A DNA stretch of 64,000 bases from contig NZ_CP032694.1 in NCBI RefSeq assembly GCF_003627755.1, forward strand, positions 3,711,501 to 3,775,500, in the 5' to 3' direction. The notes beneath the pieces are model-generated. The model saw only the letters and a list, made by a program, of their open reading frames with translations. It ran no database searches and had not been told where the DNA came from. Below are positions 55,264 through 64,000 of the stretch, in pieces. The position numbers and the translations under genes were made by a program. The stretch is from Rhizobium jaguaris. Its GTDB lineage: Bacteria; Pseudomonadota; Alphaproteobacteria; Rhizobiales; Rhizobiaceae. Position 1 is the stretch's first letter, and each line of letters begins with the position of its first letter.

Positions 55264-55308
55264 GCATGATTCCCAAAAGTGCGAAGCGGTTCTTGGATAA
55301 GATCATGC
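55264..55308. repeat. rhizobial intergenic repeat (RIME-like), copy 3
   Basis: A 45-base element with ends GCATGAT and GATCATGC and the core CAAAAGTGCGAAGCGGTTCTTGG. Same spacing as copy 2. It lies shortly upstream of the MFS gene. Confidence 0.75.
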
Positions 55309-55363
55309 GCCAGCATTGACGCGCCGAACCTCCCATTCGGCCGTGGAAAGTAATTGCATTCCT

Positions 55364-56815
55364 ATGGATTCGACAGATACCGCCCCTGAAGGCCAGGTCT
55401 TCGCGATCGACCGCGACCCGCGCCTGCGTTACATCATCCCAGCCGTGGTCGCCGTTGCATTCCTGATGGAACAGCTCGATTCGACAATCCTCGTCACGGC
55501 CGTTCCTGACATTGCCAGAAGCCTTGCCACCACGCCCGTGCGCATGAACCTTGCGGTCACAACCTATATTCTAACGCTCGCCATGTTCATCCCGGTGAGC
55601 GGCTGGTTCGCCGACCGCTTCGGCGCGCGACGCATCTTTGCTCTGTCGCTCTTCACTTTCACCATCGGCTCGATTCTGTGCGGCCTGGCAACCAGCCTGC
55701 CGATGCTCGTCGCCACGCGCGCCCTGCAGGGTTTCGGCGGCGCGATGATGACGCCGGTCGGGCGCCTCATCCTGATCCGCAGCTTCCCCCGCAGCCAATT
55801 GGTGACTGCGATGACCTACATGACATTGCCGGCCGTTATCGGCCCGGTGATCGGACCTGTTCTCGGCGGTTTTCTCACGACCTATCTCTCCTGGCGCTGG
55901 ATCTTCTGGGTCAACCTGCCCTTCGGCATCATCGGTATGGTGATGGCGCTGCGCTACGTCGAAGACACCGTTCGCGACACCTCGAGCAAATTCGACTTTC
56001 CGGGTTTCATCATGGTGGGTGTCGGCTGCGTGCTGCTGCAGTACGGCATCGAGAATGTCGGCCGGCCGACCATTCCCGTCTGGGCCATCATTGCCGTCCT
56101 CGCGGCCGCCTGCCTGCTTCTCGTTGGCTTCATTCGCTATGCGAAGACCGTGGAATCGCCGGCGGTCGACCTGACGCTGTTCAAGCTGCGTACTTTCCGA
56201 GTCGGCACATTGGCCGGTGGTATCTGTCGTGTCGGCCTCAATGGCGTGCCTTTCTTGCTGCCGCTAATGTTGCAGGTCGGTTTCGGCTTGAGCCCGATCG
56301 TTTCGGGCACGCTGACCTTCGTCAGCGCATTGAGCTCTCTCGCAGTGCGTCCCGTATCATCGACGATGCTGCGCCTTTATGGCTTCGACCGTGTATTGAC
56401 CTGGAGCGCCGTGTTCGGCGCCGCCATTGTCGCCGGCTTCGCCCTGATAGGGCCGGAGACGCCTCACTGGTTCATCATCGTCTACGTCTTCGTCTTCGGC
56501 TTATCGCGGGCCGCACAGTTCATGACGTCCAACACACTTTCCTATTCCGACACACCTGCCGCTCAGCTCAGCCGCGCCACGAGCCTCGGCGGCGTGCTGC
56601 AGCAATTGAGCGTCAGCTTCGGCGTCTCCATCGCCGCCATGCTGCTCGGACTGGTCACGCTGGATGGCTCGCAGCTTACGCCGGACAAGTTCCACATGGC
56701 ATTCCTGCTGATGGCGGTGATTCCGCTCCTGGGGCTGCCGGGCTTCCTGAAGCTGCGGCCGGAAGACGGCAGGCAGGTCAGCGGCCACTATCGCCAATCG
56801 AAGGAAGCCGCTTAA
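55364..56815 (+). CDS. MFS drug efflux transporter (DHA2/EmrB-like)
   Basis: A 483-residue membrane transporter. The first membrane segment ends with MEQLDSTILVTAVPDIARSL, the DHA-type motif; GWFADRFGARRIFALSLFTF is motif A after the second segment, and AVIGPVIGPVLGGFLTTYLS is motif C of antiporters. About 13-14 hydrophobic segments can be counted. It is a second pump of this type, not linked to an adaptor protein, so probably a single-component inner-membrane exporter. The ATG at 55364 lies after a leader with a possible TTG start at 55316. Substrate unknown. Confidence 0.92.
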   Translation: MDSTDTAPEGQVFAIDRDPRLRYIIPAVVAVAFLMEQLDSTILVTAVPDIARSLATTPVRMNLAVTTYILTLAMFIPVSGWFADRFGARRIFALSLFTFTIGSILCGLATSLPMLVATRALQGFGGAMMTPVGRLILIRSFPRSQLVTAMTYMTLPAVIGPVIGPVLGGFLTTYLSWRWIFWVNLPFGIIGMVMALRYVEDTVRDTSSKFDFPGFIMVGVGCVLLQYGIENVGRPTIPVWAIIAVLAAACLLLVGFIRYAKTVESPAVDLTLFKLRTFRVGTLAGGICRVGLNGVPFLLPLMLQVGFGLSPIVSGTLTFVSALSSLAVRPVSSTMLRLYGFDRVLTWSAVFGAAIVAGFALIGPETPHWFIIVYVFVFGLSRAAQFMTSNTLSYSDTPAAQLSRATSLGGVLQQLSVSFGVSIAAMLLGLVTLDGSQLTPDKFHMAFLLMAVIPLLGLPGFLKLRPEDGRQVSGHYRQSKEAA

Positions 56816-56827
56816 AATCCTGCGCCG

Positions 56828-58378
56828 TCACGCCGCAATGGCCGACGGGCGCGGATGGACGAGATGGTCGCGCAGCACCAAGCCAGACCGGTCGACCTCT
56901 TGCAGCAGGACGTCATAGCTCCAGAGATCGGCGAGATGCTGTAGCACGCGTTTGGCGTCGAGATCCTCCAGCAGGCCGCCGTTCAGCACGGTATGCTTGA
57001 GCATCAGCCGCCGGTCGCCCGCAAGGTCGACATCGACAATCTCGATATGCGGATCGATCCAACCGACATCATATTGCCGCGCCAGCTCGCGGCGGATGCG
57101 CTTGTAACCCCGCTCGTCATGGATCGCCGCCACCAACAATCCTTCTTCCTCTTCCGGATCGTCGGTAAGGTGGAACATGCGCATCTTCCGCATCAGATGC
57201 GGGCTGAGGAACTGCGACACGAAGCTCTCATCGCGATAGTTGGCCCAGAGGTCCCGCAATACTGCCATAGTATCGCCGCTCCCGGCGATATCAGGAAACC
57301 ACTGTCGGTCCTCATCCTTCGGCTTCGTCACGATCCGCTCGATGTCTTGCATCATCGCAAAACCGATTGCGTAGGGATTGAGGCCGGAATAGCGCGGATC
57401 GTTGAAGGCAGGCTGGAAGACGACATTGGTGTGCGACTTGAGGAATTCGAGGAAATCGCCATCGCCGATGCCGCCGAGCTCGTGCAGCCGCGTCATGATG
57501 CGGTAGTGCACATAGGTCGCCGTACCTTCGTTCATGACCTTGGTCTGGCTTTGCGGGTAAAAATATTGAGCCACATGCCGGACGATGCGCAGAATCTCCC
57601 TCTGCCACGGCTTCATCCGCGGCGCCATCTTCTCCAAGAAATAGAGGATATTTTCCTGCGGCAGGCCTGCAAGCGAACGCCGGCGCTCCAGATCGAGATC
57701 CGGCGCCGCCTTGCCCTTTCCGACCGGAACCGTCCGCCAGAGATCGTTGAAAATCCGCTCGTCATATTCGCGCCGTTCGCGCTCGCGCTTTTCCTCGTCG
57801 CGCAGGTCAGGCGTCTTCTTGCCGGCATAGCGATGAACACCATGCGACATCAGCGCATGCGCCGCATCCAGCGTCCGCTCGACGGCGGCATGACCATAGC
57901 GCTCCTCGCAGCGGGCGATATAGCCCTTGGCGAAGTTGAGATAATCGAGGATACCCTCGGCATCGGTCCAGAGCTTGAACAGGTAATTGTTCTTGAAGAA
58001 ATGGTTGTGGCCGAAGGCGGCGTGGGCAACCACCAGCGCCTGCATCGTCGCCGTGTTCTCCTCCATCAGGTAGGAGATGCAGGGCGAACTGTTGATGACG
58101 ATCTCATAGGCAAGTCCGCGCAAACCCTTGCGATAGAAAGCTTCGTGATGCGCGAAATGCTTGCCGAAGGACCAATGCTTGTAGAACAACGGCATGCCGA
58201 TCGACGAATAGACGTCCAGCATCTGTTCGGCAGTGATGATCTCGATCTGATTGGGGTAGACGTTGAGGCCGAGCTCGTCGATGGCGATCCGCTCGCAGGC
58301 ATCGTGGATCCGCTGGATGGTCGCGAAATCCCAGTCCGCACCCTCAAAAAGCCGCTCCATCGATGCTGTCGCCATCAT
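56828..58378 (-). CDS. spoVR: SpoVR/YcgB family protein
   Basis: A 516-residue soluble protein of the SpoVR family. Characteristic are MLDVYSSIGMPLFYKHWSFG, FGKHFAHHEAFYRKGLRGLA and YEIVINSSPCISYLMEENTA, and in the later part MNEGTATYVHYRIMTRLHEL. The HEL and His-rich segments hint at metal binding, but activity is unknown. It is the third gene of the prkA-yeaH-spoVR operon; its ATG overlaps the yeaH stop as ATGA. The same trio in E. coli is induced in nitrogen starvation and stationary phase. Bacillus SpoVR acts in spore cortex formation, a role not applicable here. Confidence 0.95.
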   Translation of the reverse strand: MMATASMERLFEGADWDFATIQRIHDACERIAIDELGLNVYPNQIEIITAEQMLDVYSSIGMPLFYKHWSFGKHFAHHEAFYRKGLRGLAYEIVINSSPCISYLMEENTATMQALVVAHAAFGHNHFFKNNYLFKLWTDAEGILDYLNFAKGYIARCEERYGHAAVERTLDAAHALMSHGVHRYAGKKTPDLRDEEKRERERREYDERIFNDLWRTVPVGKGKAAPDLDLERRRSLAGLPQENILYFLEKMAPRMKPWQREILRIVRHVAQYFYPQSQTKVMNEGTATYVHYRIMTRLHELGGIGDGDFLEFLKSHTNVVFQPAFNDPRYSGLNPYAIGFAMMQDIERIVTKPKDEDRQWFPDIAGSGDTMAVLRDLWANYRDESFVSQFLSPHLMRKMRMFHLTDDPEEEEGLLVAAIHDERGYKRIRRELARQYDVGWIDPHIEIVDVDLAGDRRLMLKHTVLNGGLLEDLDAKRVLQHLADLWSYDVLLQEVDRSGLVLRDHLVHPRPSAIAA

Positions 58379-59646
58379 CCGCCCCTAGTTTCCGCCGCCC
58401 GGCGCTGAAAGAGATCGTGGAAGACCGGGTAGATCTGGCTGCGATCGCTGACGCGGCGCATCGACAGCACGGGCCAGCCCAACTGAATTCGCTCATAGAG
58501 CGACCAGAGCGCGGAACCGGATGAGATCGCGACACTGCGCGCCTCCCCCACCTCCAGATAGGCGAAATACTGGCAGACCGGCAGAACGGAGTTGGTAAGC
58601 AGCGCCGCTGCCGTCGCATTGTCGGAATAAGCATTGTCGCCATCCGATGCCTGCGCCGCATAGATGTTCCAGTCCGATGGCGGAAAACGATCGTGAACGA
58701 TCCGCCGCATGGCTTCGAGTGCACTGGACACCTGTGTGCCGCCGGTCGCTGGACTGCGGAAAAACGTCTCTTCGTCCACCTCTTCGGCGACGTCCGTATG
58801 ACGGATGAAGACGATCTCGACGCGACGATACTGTCTCGTCAGGAAGATGTAGAGCAGCATGTAGAAGCGTTTGGCGAGATCCTTCATATGCTCCGACATC
58901 GAGCCGGACACGTCCATAAGGCAGAACATCACGGCCTGCGCCACCGGCTTCGGCTCGTTCTCGAAACGGCGATAGCGGATGTCTATCGGGTCGATGTAGG
59001 GAATGCGCCGGACCTTCGATTCCAGCACCTTGATCTCAGCCTCGAGTGCGGCACGCCGCTCTTCGTCTTTGCATTCGGCCGCCTCCGCCTCAAGCTCGGC
59101 GACGGTCTCCGGCTTCGGACGATGCAGCGCCACGCGCCGCATCATCGCCAGCCGCATGGTGCGGTTGATGGCAAGATTGGCTGGCGATCCTGTCACCGAA
59201 TAGCCCGATCGTACCAGATTGGGCTGATCGGTCGTCGTTAGCCGCTTCTTGGCAAGATCGGGAAGTTCAAGATCGTCGAGGAAAAGGTCGAGGAATTCCT
59301 CGCGCGTCAGGATGAAGCGGAAGGCGTCTTCGCCGCTGCCCTCGCCGCCTGCCCGCCCCCTGCCGCCACCGCTCTCCGGCCGCGGAAGGATATCGCCTTC
59401 AATGAAGTCCTTGTTACCGGGAAGGATATGCTCATGCAGGCCCTCTGGGCCGCGATGGAACCGGGGTTCCTCGGTTCCATCGATGGGAATGCTGATCTCG
59501 CCACCCTTCAGAATGTCCTGAATGTCGCGATTTTGAGAGGATTCGTAGACCGCTCTCTGCACCAGTGCTTTTGCTCTTCGCAAAAACCGTTGACGATTTT
59601 CCAGACTTTTGCCGCCTGGGTTCAGGCGTCGGTCAACAATGTGCAT
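58375..59646 (-). CDS. yeaH: YeaH/UPF0229 family protein with von Willebrand A domain
   Basis: A 423-residue protein. The N-terminal MHIVDRRLNPGGKSLENRQR is diagnostic of YeaH. A Gly-rich stretch at about 93-105 (GGGRGRAGGEGSG) precedes the vWA-like domain with a MIDAS motif MDVSGSMSEHMKDLAKRFYM and later GGTQVSSALEAM. It is probably a scaffold or adaptor for the PrkA kinase encoded 18 bases upstream. It overlaps spoVR by four bases. Confidence 0.95.
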   Translation of the reverse strand: MHIVDRRLNPGGKSLENRQRFLRRAKALVQRAVYESSQNRDIQDILKGGEISIPIDGTEEPRFHRGPEGLHEHILPGNKDFIEGDILPRPESGGGRGRAGGEGSGEDAFRFILTREEFLDLFLDDLELPDLAKKRLTTTDQPNLVRSGYSVTGSPANLAINRTMRLAMMRRVALHRPKPETVAELEAEAAECKDEERRAALEAEIKVLESKVRRIPYIDPIDIRYRRFENEPKPVAQAVMFCLMDVSGSMSEHMKDLAKRFYMLLYIFLTRQYRRVEIVFIRHTDVAEEVDEETFFRSPATGGTQVSSALEAMRRIVHDRFPPSDWNIYAAQASDGDNAYSDNATAAALLTNSVLPVCQYFAYLEVGEARSVAISSGSALWSLYERIQLGWPVLSMRRVSDRSQIYPVFHDLFQRRAAETRGG

Positions 59647-59664
59647 TCCTTCTTCCTTGGTGGC

Positions 59665-61611
59665 TCATCCTGCCTGTTTCACACGCATGTACCATTCCAC
59701 AAGCCGTCGAACCTGACGCTCGGTATAGCCACGCGCCATCATGCGTTCGACGAATTCGCCATGTTTCTTTTCCGTCTCGCCGTCCTTCTTGGACCCAAAC
59801 GAGATGACCGGTAGGAGGTCCTCGACCTGGGAGAACATCCGCTTTTCGATGACCTCGCGAATCTTCTCGTAACTCGTCCAGGACGGATTCTTACCGCCGT
59901 GGCTTGCCCGCGCCCGCAAGCAGAACTTGACGATCTCGTTGCGGAAATCCTTCGGATTGGCGATACCCGCCGGCTTCTCGATCTTGGTCAGTTCCTGGTT
60001 GAGAAGCTCTCGGTCCAGGAGTTGGCCGGTGTCAGGATCCTTGAAATCGACATCCTCAATCCAGGCGTCGGCGTAGTCGACATAACGGTCAAAGAGATTC
60101 TGGCCGTAATCCGCATAGGATTCGAGATAGGCCTTCTGAATCTCATGTCCAATAAATTCCGCATAACGCGGTCCAAGCTCGCTCTTGATGAACTCAATAT
60201 AGAGCTTTTCGGTCTCGAGCGGCAGTTGCTCACGGCGGATCGCCTGCTCCAGCATATACATCAGATGCACCGGATCGGCGCCGATCTCCGTCGTATCGTA
60301 GTTGAAGGTCGCCGCCAGCACCTTGAAGGCGAAGCGGGTCGAAGCCCCGTCCATGCCCTCGTCGACGCCGGCCGCATCACGATATTCCTGCACACTGCGC
60401 GCTCTCGGATCGGTCTCCTTCAAGCTTTCGCCGTCATAGACCCGAAGCTTGGAGAAGGCCGTCGAGTTCTCGTGCTTGGCAAGCCGCGTCAGAACCGTGA
60501 AGCGGGCAAGCGTCTCCAGCGTCGACGGTGCACAAGGGGCATCGCTAAGCTCGGATTCCTCGATCAGCTTCTCGTATATCTTCTGCTCTTCGGTGACCCG
60601 CAGGCAATAAGGCACCTTGACGACGCAGATGCGGTCGATGAAGGCCTCATTGTTCTTGTTGGACTTGAAGGTCTGCCATTCCGACTCATTCGAGTGAGCC
60701 AGAATAATGCCGGAGAAGGGAATGGCGCCGATATTCTCGGTGCCGATATAATTGCCCTCCTGCGTCGCCGTCAGCAACGGATGCAGCATCTTGATCGGCG
60801 CCTTGAACATCTCGACGAATTCGAGAATGCCTTGGTTGGAACGGTTCAGCGCGCCGGAGTAGCTGTAGGCGTCAGGGTCGTTCTGCGCTAGGCTCTCGAG
60901 TTTGCGGATATCAACCTTGCCGACCAGCGAGGAGATGTCCTGGTTGTTCTCATCACCCGGCTCGGTCTTGGCGACGGCAATTTGTCGCAGCCTGGAGGGC
61001 TGTATCCTGACCACGGTGAAGCGGGAAATGTCGCCCTCGAAATGCTCCAGCCGCTTCAGGCACCATGGACTCATCAGACCGGTCAAACGCCGGCGCGGGA
61101 TGCCGTAACGCTCCTCGACCATTGGTCCCATTGTCACGGGATCGAAGAGACTGAGAGGGCTTTCGAACACCGGACTGATCTCATTGCCGGCCTTCAGCAC
61201 GTAGATGGGGTGGACCTCCATCAGCGATTTCAGCCGCTCGGCAAGCGACGATTTACCACCGCCGACAGGCCCGAGCAGGTAGAGGATTTGCTTTCGCTCC
61301 TCCAGCCCCTGCGCCGCATGGCGAAAGAAGGCAACGATACGTTCGATCGTCTCTTCCATGCCGAAAAAGCCGGAAAAAGCCGGGTAGGTCCGGATCGTCC
61401 GGTTCATGAAGATACGCCCGAGACGGGTATCCTTGGCCGTATCGATCAGCAGCGGTTCACCCATCGCGGCGAGAAGACGCTCAGACGCATTCGCGTACAA
61501 GAGCGGATCATCCCGGCACGCTTCCAGGTATTCGGAGAATGACATCTCGACTTCGCGCCGTGCTTCGAAAGAACGGGCGAACGTGTTAAATAGCACATCG
61601 TTGTTTAACAT
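59665..61611 (-). CDS. prkA: PrkA/YeaG serine protein kinase
   Basis: A 648-residue protein with an AAA+-like ATPase domain and a C-terminal kinase-like region. The Walker A is LLGPVGGGKSSLAERLK at about residue 110-125; MSPWCLKRLEHFEGDISRFT and IPFSGIILAHSNESEWQTFK are typical of PrkA. The C-terminal domain has YMLEQAIRREQLPLETEKLY. Length matches E. coli YeaG (644). It heads the three-gene operon with yeaH and spoVR. The phosphorylated targets are unknown; in other bacteria the kinase affects stress and nitrogen-starvation adaptation. Confidence 0.96.
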   Translation of the reverse strand: MLNNDVLFNTFARSFEARREVEMSFSEYLEACRDDPLLYANASERLLAAMGEPLLIDTAKDTRLGRIFMNRTIRTYPAFSGFFGMEETIERIVAFFRHAAQGLEERKQILYLLGPVGGGKSSLAERLKSLMEVHPIYVLKAGNEISPVFESPLSLFDPVTMGPMVEERYGIPRRRLTGLMSPWCLKRLEHFEGDISRFTVVRIQPSRLRQIAVAKTEPGDENNQDISSLVGKVDIRKLESLAQNDPDAYSYSGALNRSNQGILEFVEMFKAPIKMLHPLLTATQEGNYIGTENIGAIPFSGIILAHSNESEWQTFKSNKNNEAFIDRICVVKVPYCLRVTEEQKIYEKLIEESELSDAPCAPSTLETLARFTVLTRLAKHENSTAFSKLRVYDGESLKETDPRARSVQEYRDAAGVDEGMDGASTRFAFKVLAATFNYDTTEIGADPVHLMYMLEQAIRREQLPLETEKLYIEFIKSELGPRYAEFIGHEIQKAYLESYADYGQNLFDRYVDYADAWIEDVDFKDPDTGQLLDRELLNQELTKIEKPAGIANPKDFRNEIVKFCLRARASHGGKNPSWTSYEKIREVIEKRMFSQVEDLLPVISFGSKKDGETEKKHGEFVERMMARGYTERQVRRLVEWYMRVKQAG

Positions 61612-62085
61612 GGCGCCTCGATAGCTTGCTATTGCAATAAACGCCGGACTTAGCGAGATCGTTTCCCGCTAGTATCTAAGGTGCGGTAATAGTCGCTTCG
61701 AATCAATAGGTGATCCTTCAATAATTCGTACGCTTCATTGCAGCGGCCATCAATATCTTGAAAGGTTCTTTCACCGGAATTAATAATCGATACCTCTAAA
61801 GTTGTGAGTTTCACCCTAATCTCCACCATTAGACGCGCTTGACAGACCCCACGAAAGCGCGAGCCCGCCTTCCCTTTCAGATGAGCCGGGTCGCGACATC
61901 CCGATTGAAACAATGGGGAAATTCGGGATCGGAAACTCCAGCGGGATCTAAGTCACGCCGCTAATCGCTTGCCAAATGTTGCAGCACGTCATGGATGTGC
62001 CGTAACGCGCGTCGGCCAAGCCGACAAATTGCTCGCAGCTTGTCGCGCGTCTGCACATCGCGGTGATTTCGAAGTGAAAATAAAA
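61612..62085. other. intergenic region upstream of prkA, with doubtful small frame
   Basis: About 470 bases between prkA and tRNA-Phe. A minus-strand frame at 61650-61829 could code for 59 residues (MVEIRVKLTTLEVSIINSGE and so on), but it has no clear ribosome binding site and no family I know, so I leave it uncalled. The prkA promoter should be here. No strong palindrome seen. Confidence 0.45.
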
Positions 62086-62161
62086 TGGTGCCCAGGGGCG
62101 GAATCGAACCACCGACACGCGGATTTTCAATCCGCTGCTCTACCAACTGAGCTACCTGGGC
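62086..62161 (-). tRNA. tRNA-Phe (anticodon GAA)
   Basis: A 76-base tRNA on the minus strand. Acceptor arms GCCCAGG and CCTGGGC pair perfectly, the D arm reads GCTCAGTTGGTAGAGC, the anticodon stem GCGGA/TCCGC closes a loop TTGAAAA with anticodon GAA, and the T loop is GGTTCGATTCC. CCA is encoded at the 3' end (62086-62088). GAA reads the Phe codons TTC and TTT. Confidence 0.96.
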
Positions 62162-62345
62162 ATCCCTGCTTCACGCTGATCGAGAGGTCTTGAAAGACCC
62201 TGGGCGGTTGGTTCGCCCCGGAAGCGAGCGGGGTTATAGCATCTTGTTCGCCCATGTCCAGCCGCAAATGACTCTTTTTTGACAGGAAATGGATTTTTGG
62301 TAATTCACGAATAAAATGAAAGGGTTCGTCGACTTGGCGGAGCGC

Positions 62346-62561
62346 CTATTCCTCGTCTGGCGCCTTGGTCTCGTCGTCGGCAACAGGAATGGCATAGGAT
62401 CCATTCAGCCACCGTGACAGATCGAGCGAGCGGCAGCGATCGGAGCAGAAGGGATAATGCTCGCGCACCGAAGGCCGGCCGCATTCTGCGCAAGCGCGCG
62501 TCTTGCGCAGCGGCTCGACCTTTGCGCCCACCTTGATCTTGTCATCTGCCATGACGATCAT
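62346..62561 (-). CDS. yacG: DNA gyrase inhibitor YacG-type zinc protein
   Basis: A 71-residue zinc-binding protein. The four ligands are in ACAECGRPS and [10 protein letters not shown], followed by [12 protein letters not shown], which is the YacG signature. In E. coli YacG binds GyrB and inhibits gyrase. I chose the ATG at 62561, which overlaps the maf stop as ATGA; the ATG three codons later (62552) is also possible. The cluster infA-maf-yacG upstream of tRNA-Phe is common in Rhizobiales. Confidence 0.92.
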   Translation of the reverse strand: MIVMADDKIKVGAKVEPLRKTRACAECGRPSVREHYPFCSDRCRSLDLSRWLNGSYAIPVADDETKAPDEE

Positions 62562-63178
62562 CCTTCCTGCCATTCTGCGTAAACGTCGAATCCTTCGCCC
62601 GCGAGAAGCAGCATGGTTTCGTAAAGTGGCAATCCAACGACATTCGTATAGGAGCCGATCAGCTTCTGCACGAAGGAGCCGGCAAGCCCCTGGATGCCGT
62701 AGGCACCCGCCTTGCCCCGCCACTGGCCGGAGGCGAGATACATGTCGATATCCTTGCCGGACAGCCGCTTGAAGCGAACTTTGGTCTCGACGACCTTCTG
62801 GCGCAGTTTGCGGTCAGGCGTGATCAGGCAGATGCCGGTGTAGACGACATGGCTGCGGCCGGAGAGCAGATGCAGCGCGGAAGACGCCTCGTCGACGAAT
62901 TCCGCTTTCGGCAGGATCCGCCGGCCGACGGCAACGACCGTATCGGCGGCGAGGATATAACTCCCCTGCCAGGCGACATCACCCTTCACCGCCGCAAACG
63001 CCGCCTCGCCCTTCTCCGCCGAAAGCCGGCGTGCCAACGAACGCGGATGCTCCGACTTCTTCGGGTCCTCATCGATATCCATGGGCATCAGACGCGCCGG
63101 CTCAATTCCTGCCTGATGCAGGATGTCGACGCGGCGCGGCGATCCGGAGGCCAGTATCAGCTTGTGTTTCAGCGCCAT
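62558..63178 (-). CDS. maf: Maf-like nucleotide pyrophosphatase
   Basis: A 206-residue Maf/HAM1-like protein. The N-terminal signature [19 protein letters not shown] is clear, followed by an [10 protein letters not shown] region, [17 protein letters not shown] with the catalytic Asp, and [20 protein letters not shown] at the C-terminal half. Such proteins hydrolyse noncanonical or modified nucleoside triphosphates; an effect on septum formation has been reported in Bacillus. It lies 57 bases after infA and overlaps yacG by four bases. Confidence 0.95.
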   Translation of the reverse strand: MALKHKLILASGSPRRVDILHQAGIEPARLMPMDIDEDPKKSEHPRSLARRLSAEKGEAAFAAVKGDVAWQGSYILAADTVVAVGRRILPKAEFVDEASSALHLLSGRSHVVYTGICLITPDRKLRQKVVETKVRFKRLSGKDIDMYLASGQWRGKAGAYGIQGLAGSFVQKLIGSYTNVVGLPLYETMLLLAGEGFDVYAEWQEG

Positions 63179-63235
63179 AAAACCTCGACCGTGACGGGCG
63201 GCAGACGGAGAGCCGGCTCGGATGCGAGCTGCGGA

Positions 63236-63454
63236 CTACTTGAAACGATAGGTGATGCGGCCCTTGGTCAGGTCGTAAGGTGTCATTTCGACAAGCACCT
63301 TGTCGCCGGCGAGAACGCGGATACGGTTCTTGCGCATGCGGCCGGCGGTGTGCGCGATGATCTCGTGCTCGTTTTCCAGCTTCACGCGGAAGGTTGCATT
63401 CGGCAGCAATTCGGTGACGACACCGGGAAATTCAAGGACTTCTTCTTTCGGCAT
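63236..63454 (-). CDS. infA: translation initiation factor IF-1
   Basis: A 72-residue protein consisting of one S1/OB-fold domain. The sequence [20 protein letters not shown] followed by [20 protein letters not shown] is practically the alphaproteobacterial IF-1 consensus. Length is exactly the usual one. The ATG at 63454 is used; a longer frame upstream has no family support. It lies between the phosphatase gene and maf, the normal rhizobial order. Confidence 0.98.
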   Translation of the reverse strand: MPKEEVLEFPGVVTELLPNATFRVKLENEHEIIAHTAGRMRKNRIRVLAGDKVLVEMTPYDLTKGRITYRFK

Positions 63455-63596
63455 TAAAGCTTCTTTTCCTGTGGGGTTGGTGCCGGCGCCCATGGCAAAA
63501 AGCGAGGCCGCCGGAAATTTGCGCGGAAACTACACAATCGCCGCGGTTTTGTGAACCTCGTTGATCAGGCTTTCTGCATTTGTTTCATTGAGCACT

Positions 63597-64000
63597 CTAA
63601 AGAGAGCCGCGATGCTCCACCAGCCGGCTCTCGATCAGACCAAGAAGATGGTCCCGCACCTCACGGTAAGCATGGAGGATCTGCTCGCGCGTGCCGTCTG
63701 TAGCCGAGGGATCGATGGTCGGCCAATAGATGACATCGACGGCATTTGCGCGCGTCAGTTCGAGAGCCGCGTGATGCGCCTCGGGAGAGAGCGTGATGAT
63801 GACGTCGAAGAAATCATCTTCCAGCTCCTCCAGGGTCCGTGGCTGCCGTCGGCCGAGCGAAAGGCCGATTTCGTTGAGAACGACGTCGACAAAGGGGTTG
63901 CGCTCACCGGCCCGCACGCCCGCCGAGGCGATATAGGTGCCCTGCGGCAGCATTCCACGCGCGATCGCCTCGGCCATCGGCGAGCGGATGGTGTTGAGCC
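63597..64000 (-). CDS. low-molecular-weight phosphotyrosine phosphatase-like protein (gene cut by window edge)
   Basis: The C-terminal 133 residues of a protein of the low-molecular-weight phosphatase/ArsC fold; the start lies beyond the right edge. The visible N-terminal stretch LNTIRSPMAEAIARGM is the end of the C-x5-R-S phosphate loop (the Cys itself lies outside), and VIYWPTIDPSATDGTREQIL contains the conserved Asp-Pro of the general acid loop. In rhizobia this gene precedes infA, as here. A regulatory phosphatase role is likely; no evidence for arsenate reduction. Confidence 0.88.
   Translation of the reverse strand, partial: LNTIRSPMAEAIARGMLPQGTYIASAGVRAGERNPFVDVVLNEIGLSLGRRQPRTLEELEDDFFDVIITLSPEAHHAALELTRANAVDVIYWPTIDPSATDGTREQILHAYREVRDHLLGLIESRLVEHRGSL

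Noticed and set aside
61650..61829. Possible 59-residue protein on the minus strand before prkA
   Set aside because: The composition is plausible, but a ribosome binding site and known relatives are lacking, so support is insufficient for a gene call.
62086..62161. tRNA-Phe considered as an attachment site for an integrated element
   Set aside because: No integrase, no second copy of the tRNA 3' end nearby, and neighbours on both sides are ordinary conserved genes.

Overview
The window reads as chromosomal DNA of an alphaproteobacterium of the Rhizobium/Agrobacterium/Sinorhizobium type. Reasons: high GC with dense coding, many ABC sugar and polyamine importers with family-specific regulators, a SmoEFGK/MtlK polyol locus, the YeaG/YeaH/SpoVR trio, the phosphatase-infA-maf-yacG block usual in Rhizobiales, and three copies of a short intergenic repeat sharing the core AAAAGTGYGAAGCGGTT. 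I see no phage, transposase, CRISPR array or rRNA. One tRNA gene (tRNA-Phe) is present.

Layout. 1-2571: an EmrAB-like efflux pair (MFS pump, cut by the window edge, and HlyD-type adaptor) divergent from a TetR regulator, with two palindromic operator candidates between them. 2676-9607: AraC/GyrI regulator, TerC protein, a small exported protein, gltX-lysS, and two proteins of unknown function. 9778-16361: LysR regulator and a ydcSTUV-patD-like operon for putrescine-type uptake and aminobutyraldehyde oxidation. 16648-18051: three small or membrane proteins.

18162-31320 is the most interesting region. It is an IclR-centred catabolic island. On the minus strand lie an ABC sugar importer (its binding-protein gene has a one-base frameshift), an enolase-superfamily sugar-acid dehydratase, a RhaM-like mutarotase, a Gfo/Idh dehydrogenase, a MaoC hydratase, a binding-protein-like protein without signal peptide, and an SDR resembling 2-keto-3-deoxy-L-fuconate dehydrogenase. 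On the plus strand lie iclR, a lactonase-type amidohydrolase, a second MaoC protein and a CaiB/BaiF CoA-transferase. Five members fit the oxidative (non-phosphorylative) deoxysugar route, but I see no diketo-acid hydrolase. A CoA-dependent module occupies that place, which suggests an unusual terminal branch.

31351-40252: a lipoprotein, an L,D-transpeptidase overlapping an orphan ProX-like binding protein, transaldolase, a SorC regulator, an Ada-like repair protein, DUF2244, nth, a CysZ/EI24 membrane protein and an RpiR regulator. 40280-50095: a complete polyol locus on the minus strand (fucU, SorC regulator, smoE, F, G, K, mtlK, HAD phosphatase, FGGY kinase) with operator-like repeats and intercistronic hairpins. 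50326-56815: an OmpR/histidine-kinase pair, ROK kinase, cutC, a membrane-anchored unknown protein and a second drug-type MFS pump. 56828-61611: spoVR, yeaH, prkA. 62086-64000: tRNA-Phe, yacG, maf, infA and a phosphatase cut by the right edge.

All assignments come from reading the sequence and remembered family features; no database search was run.
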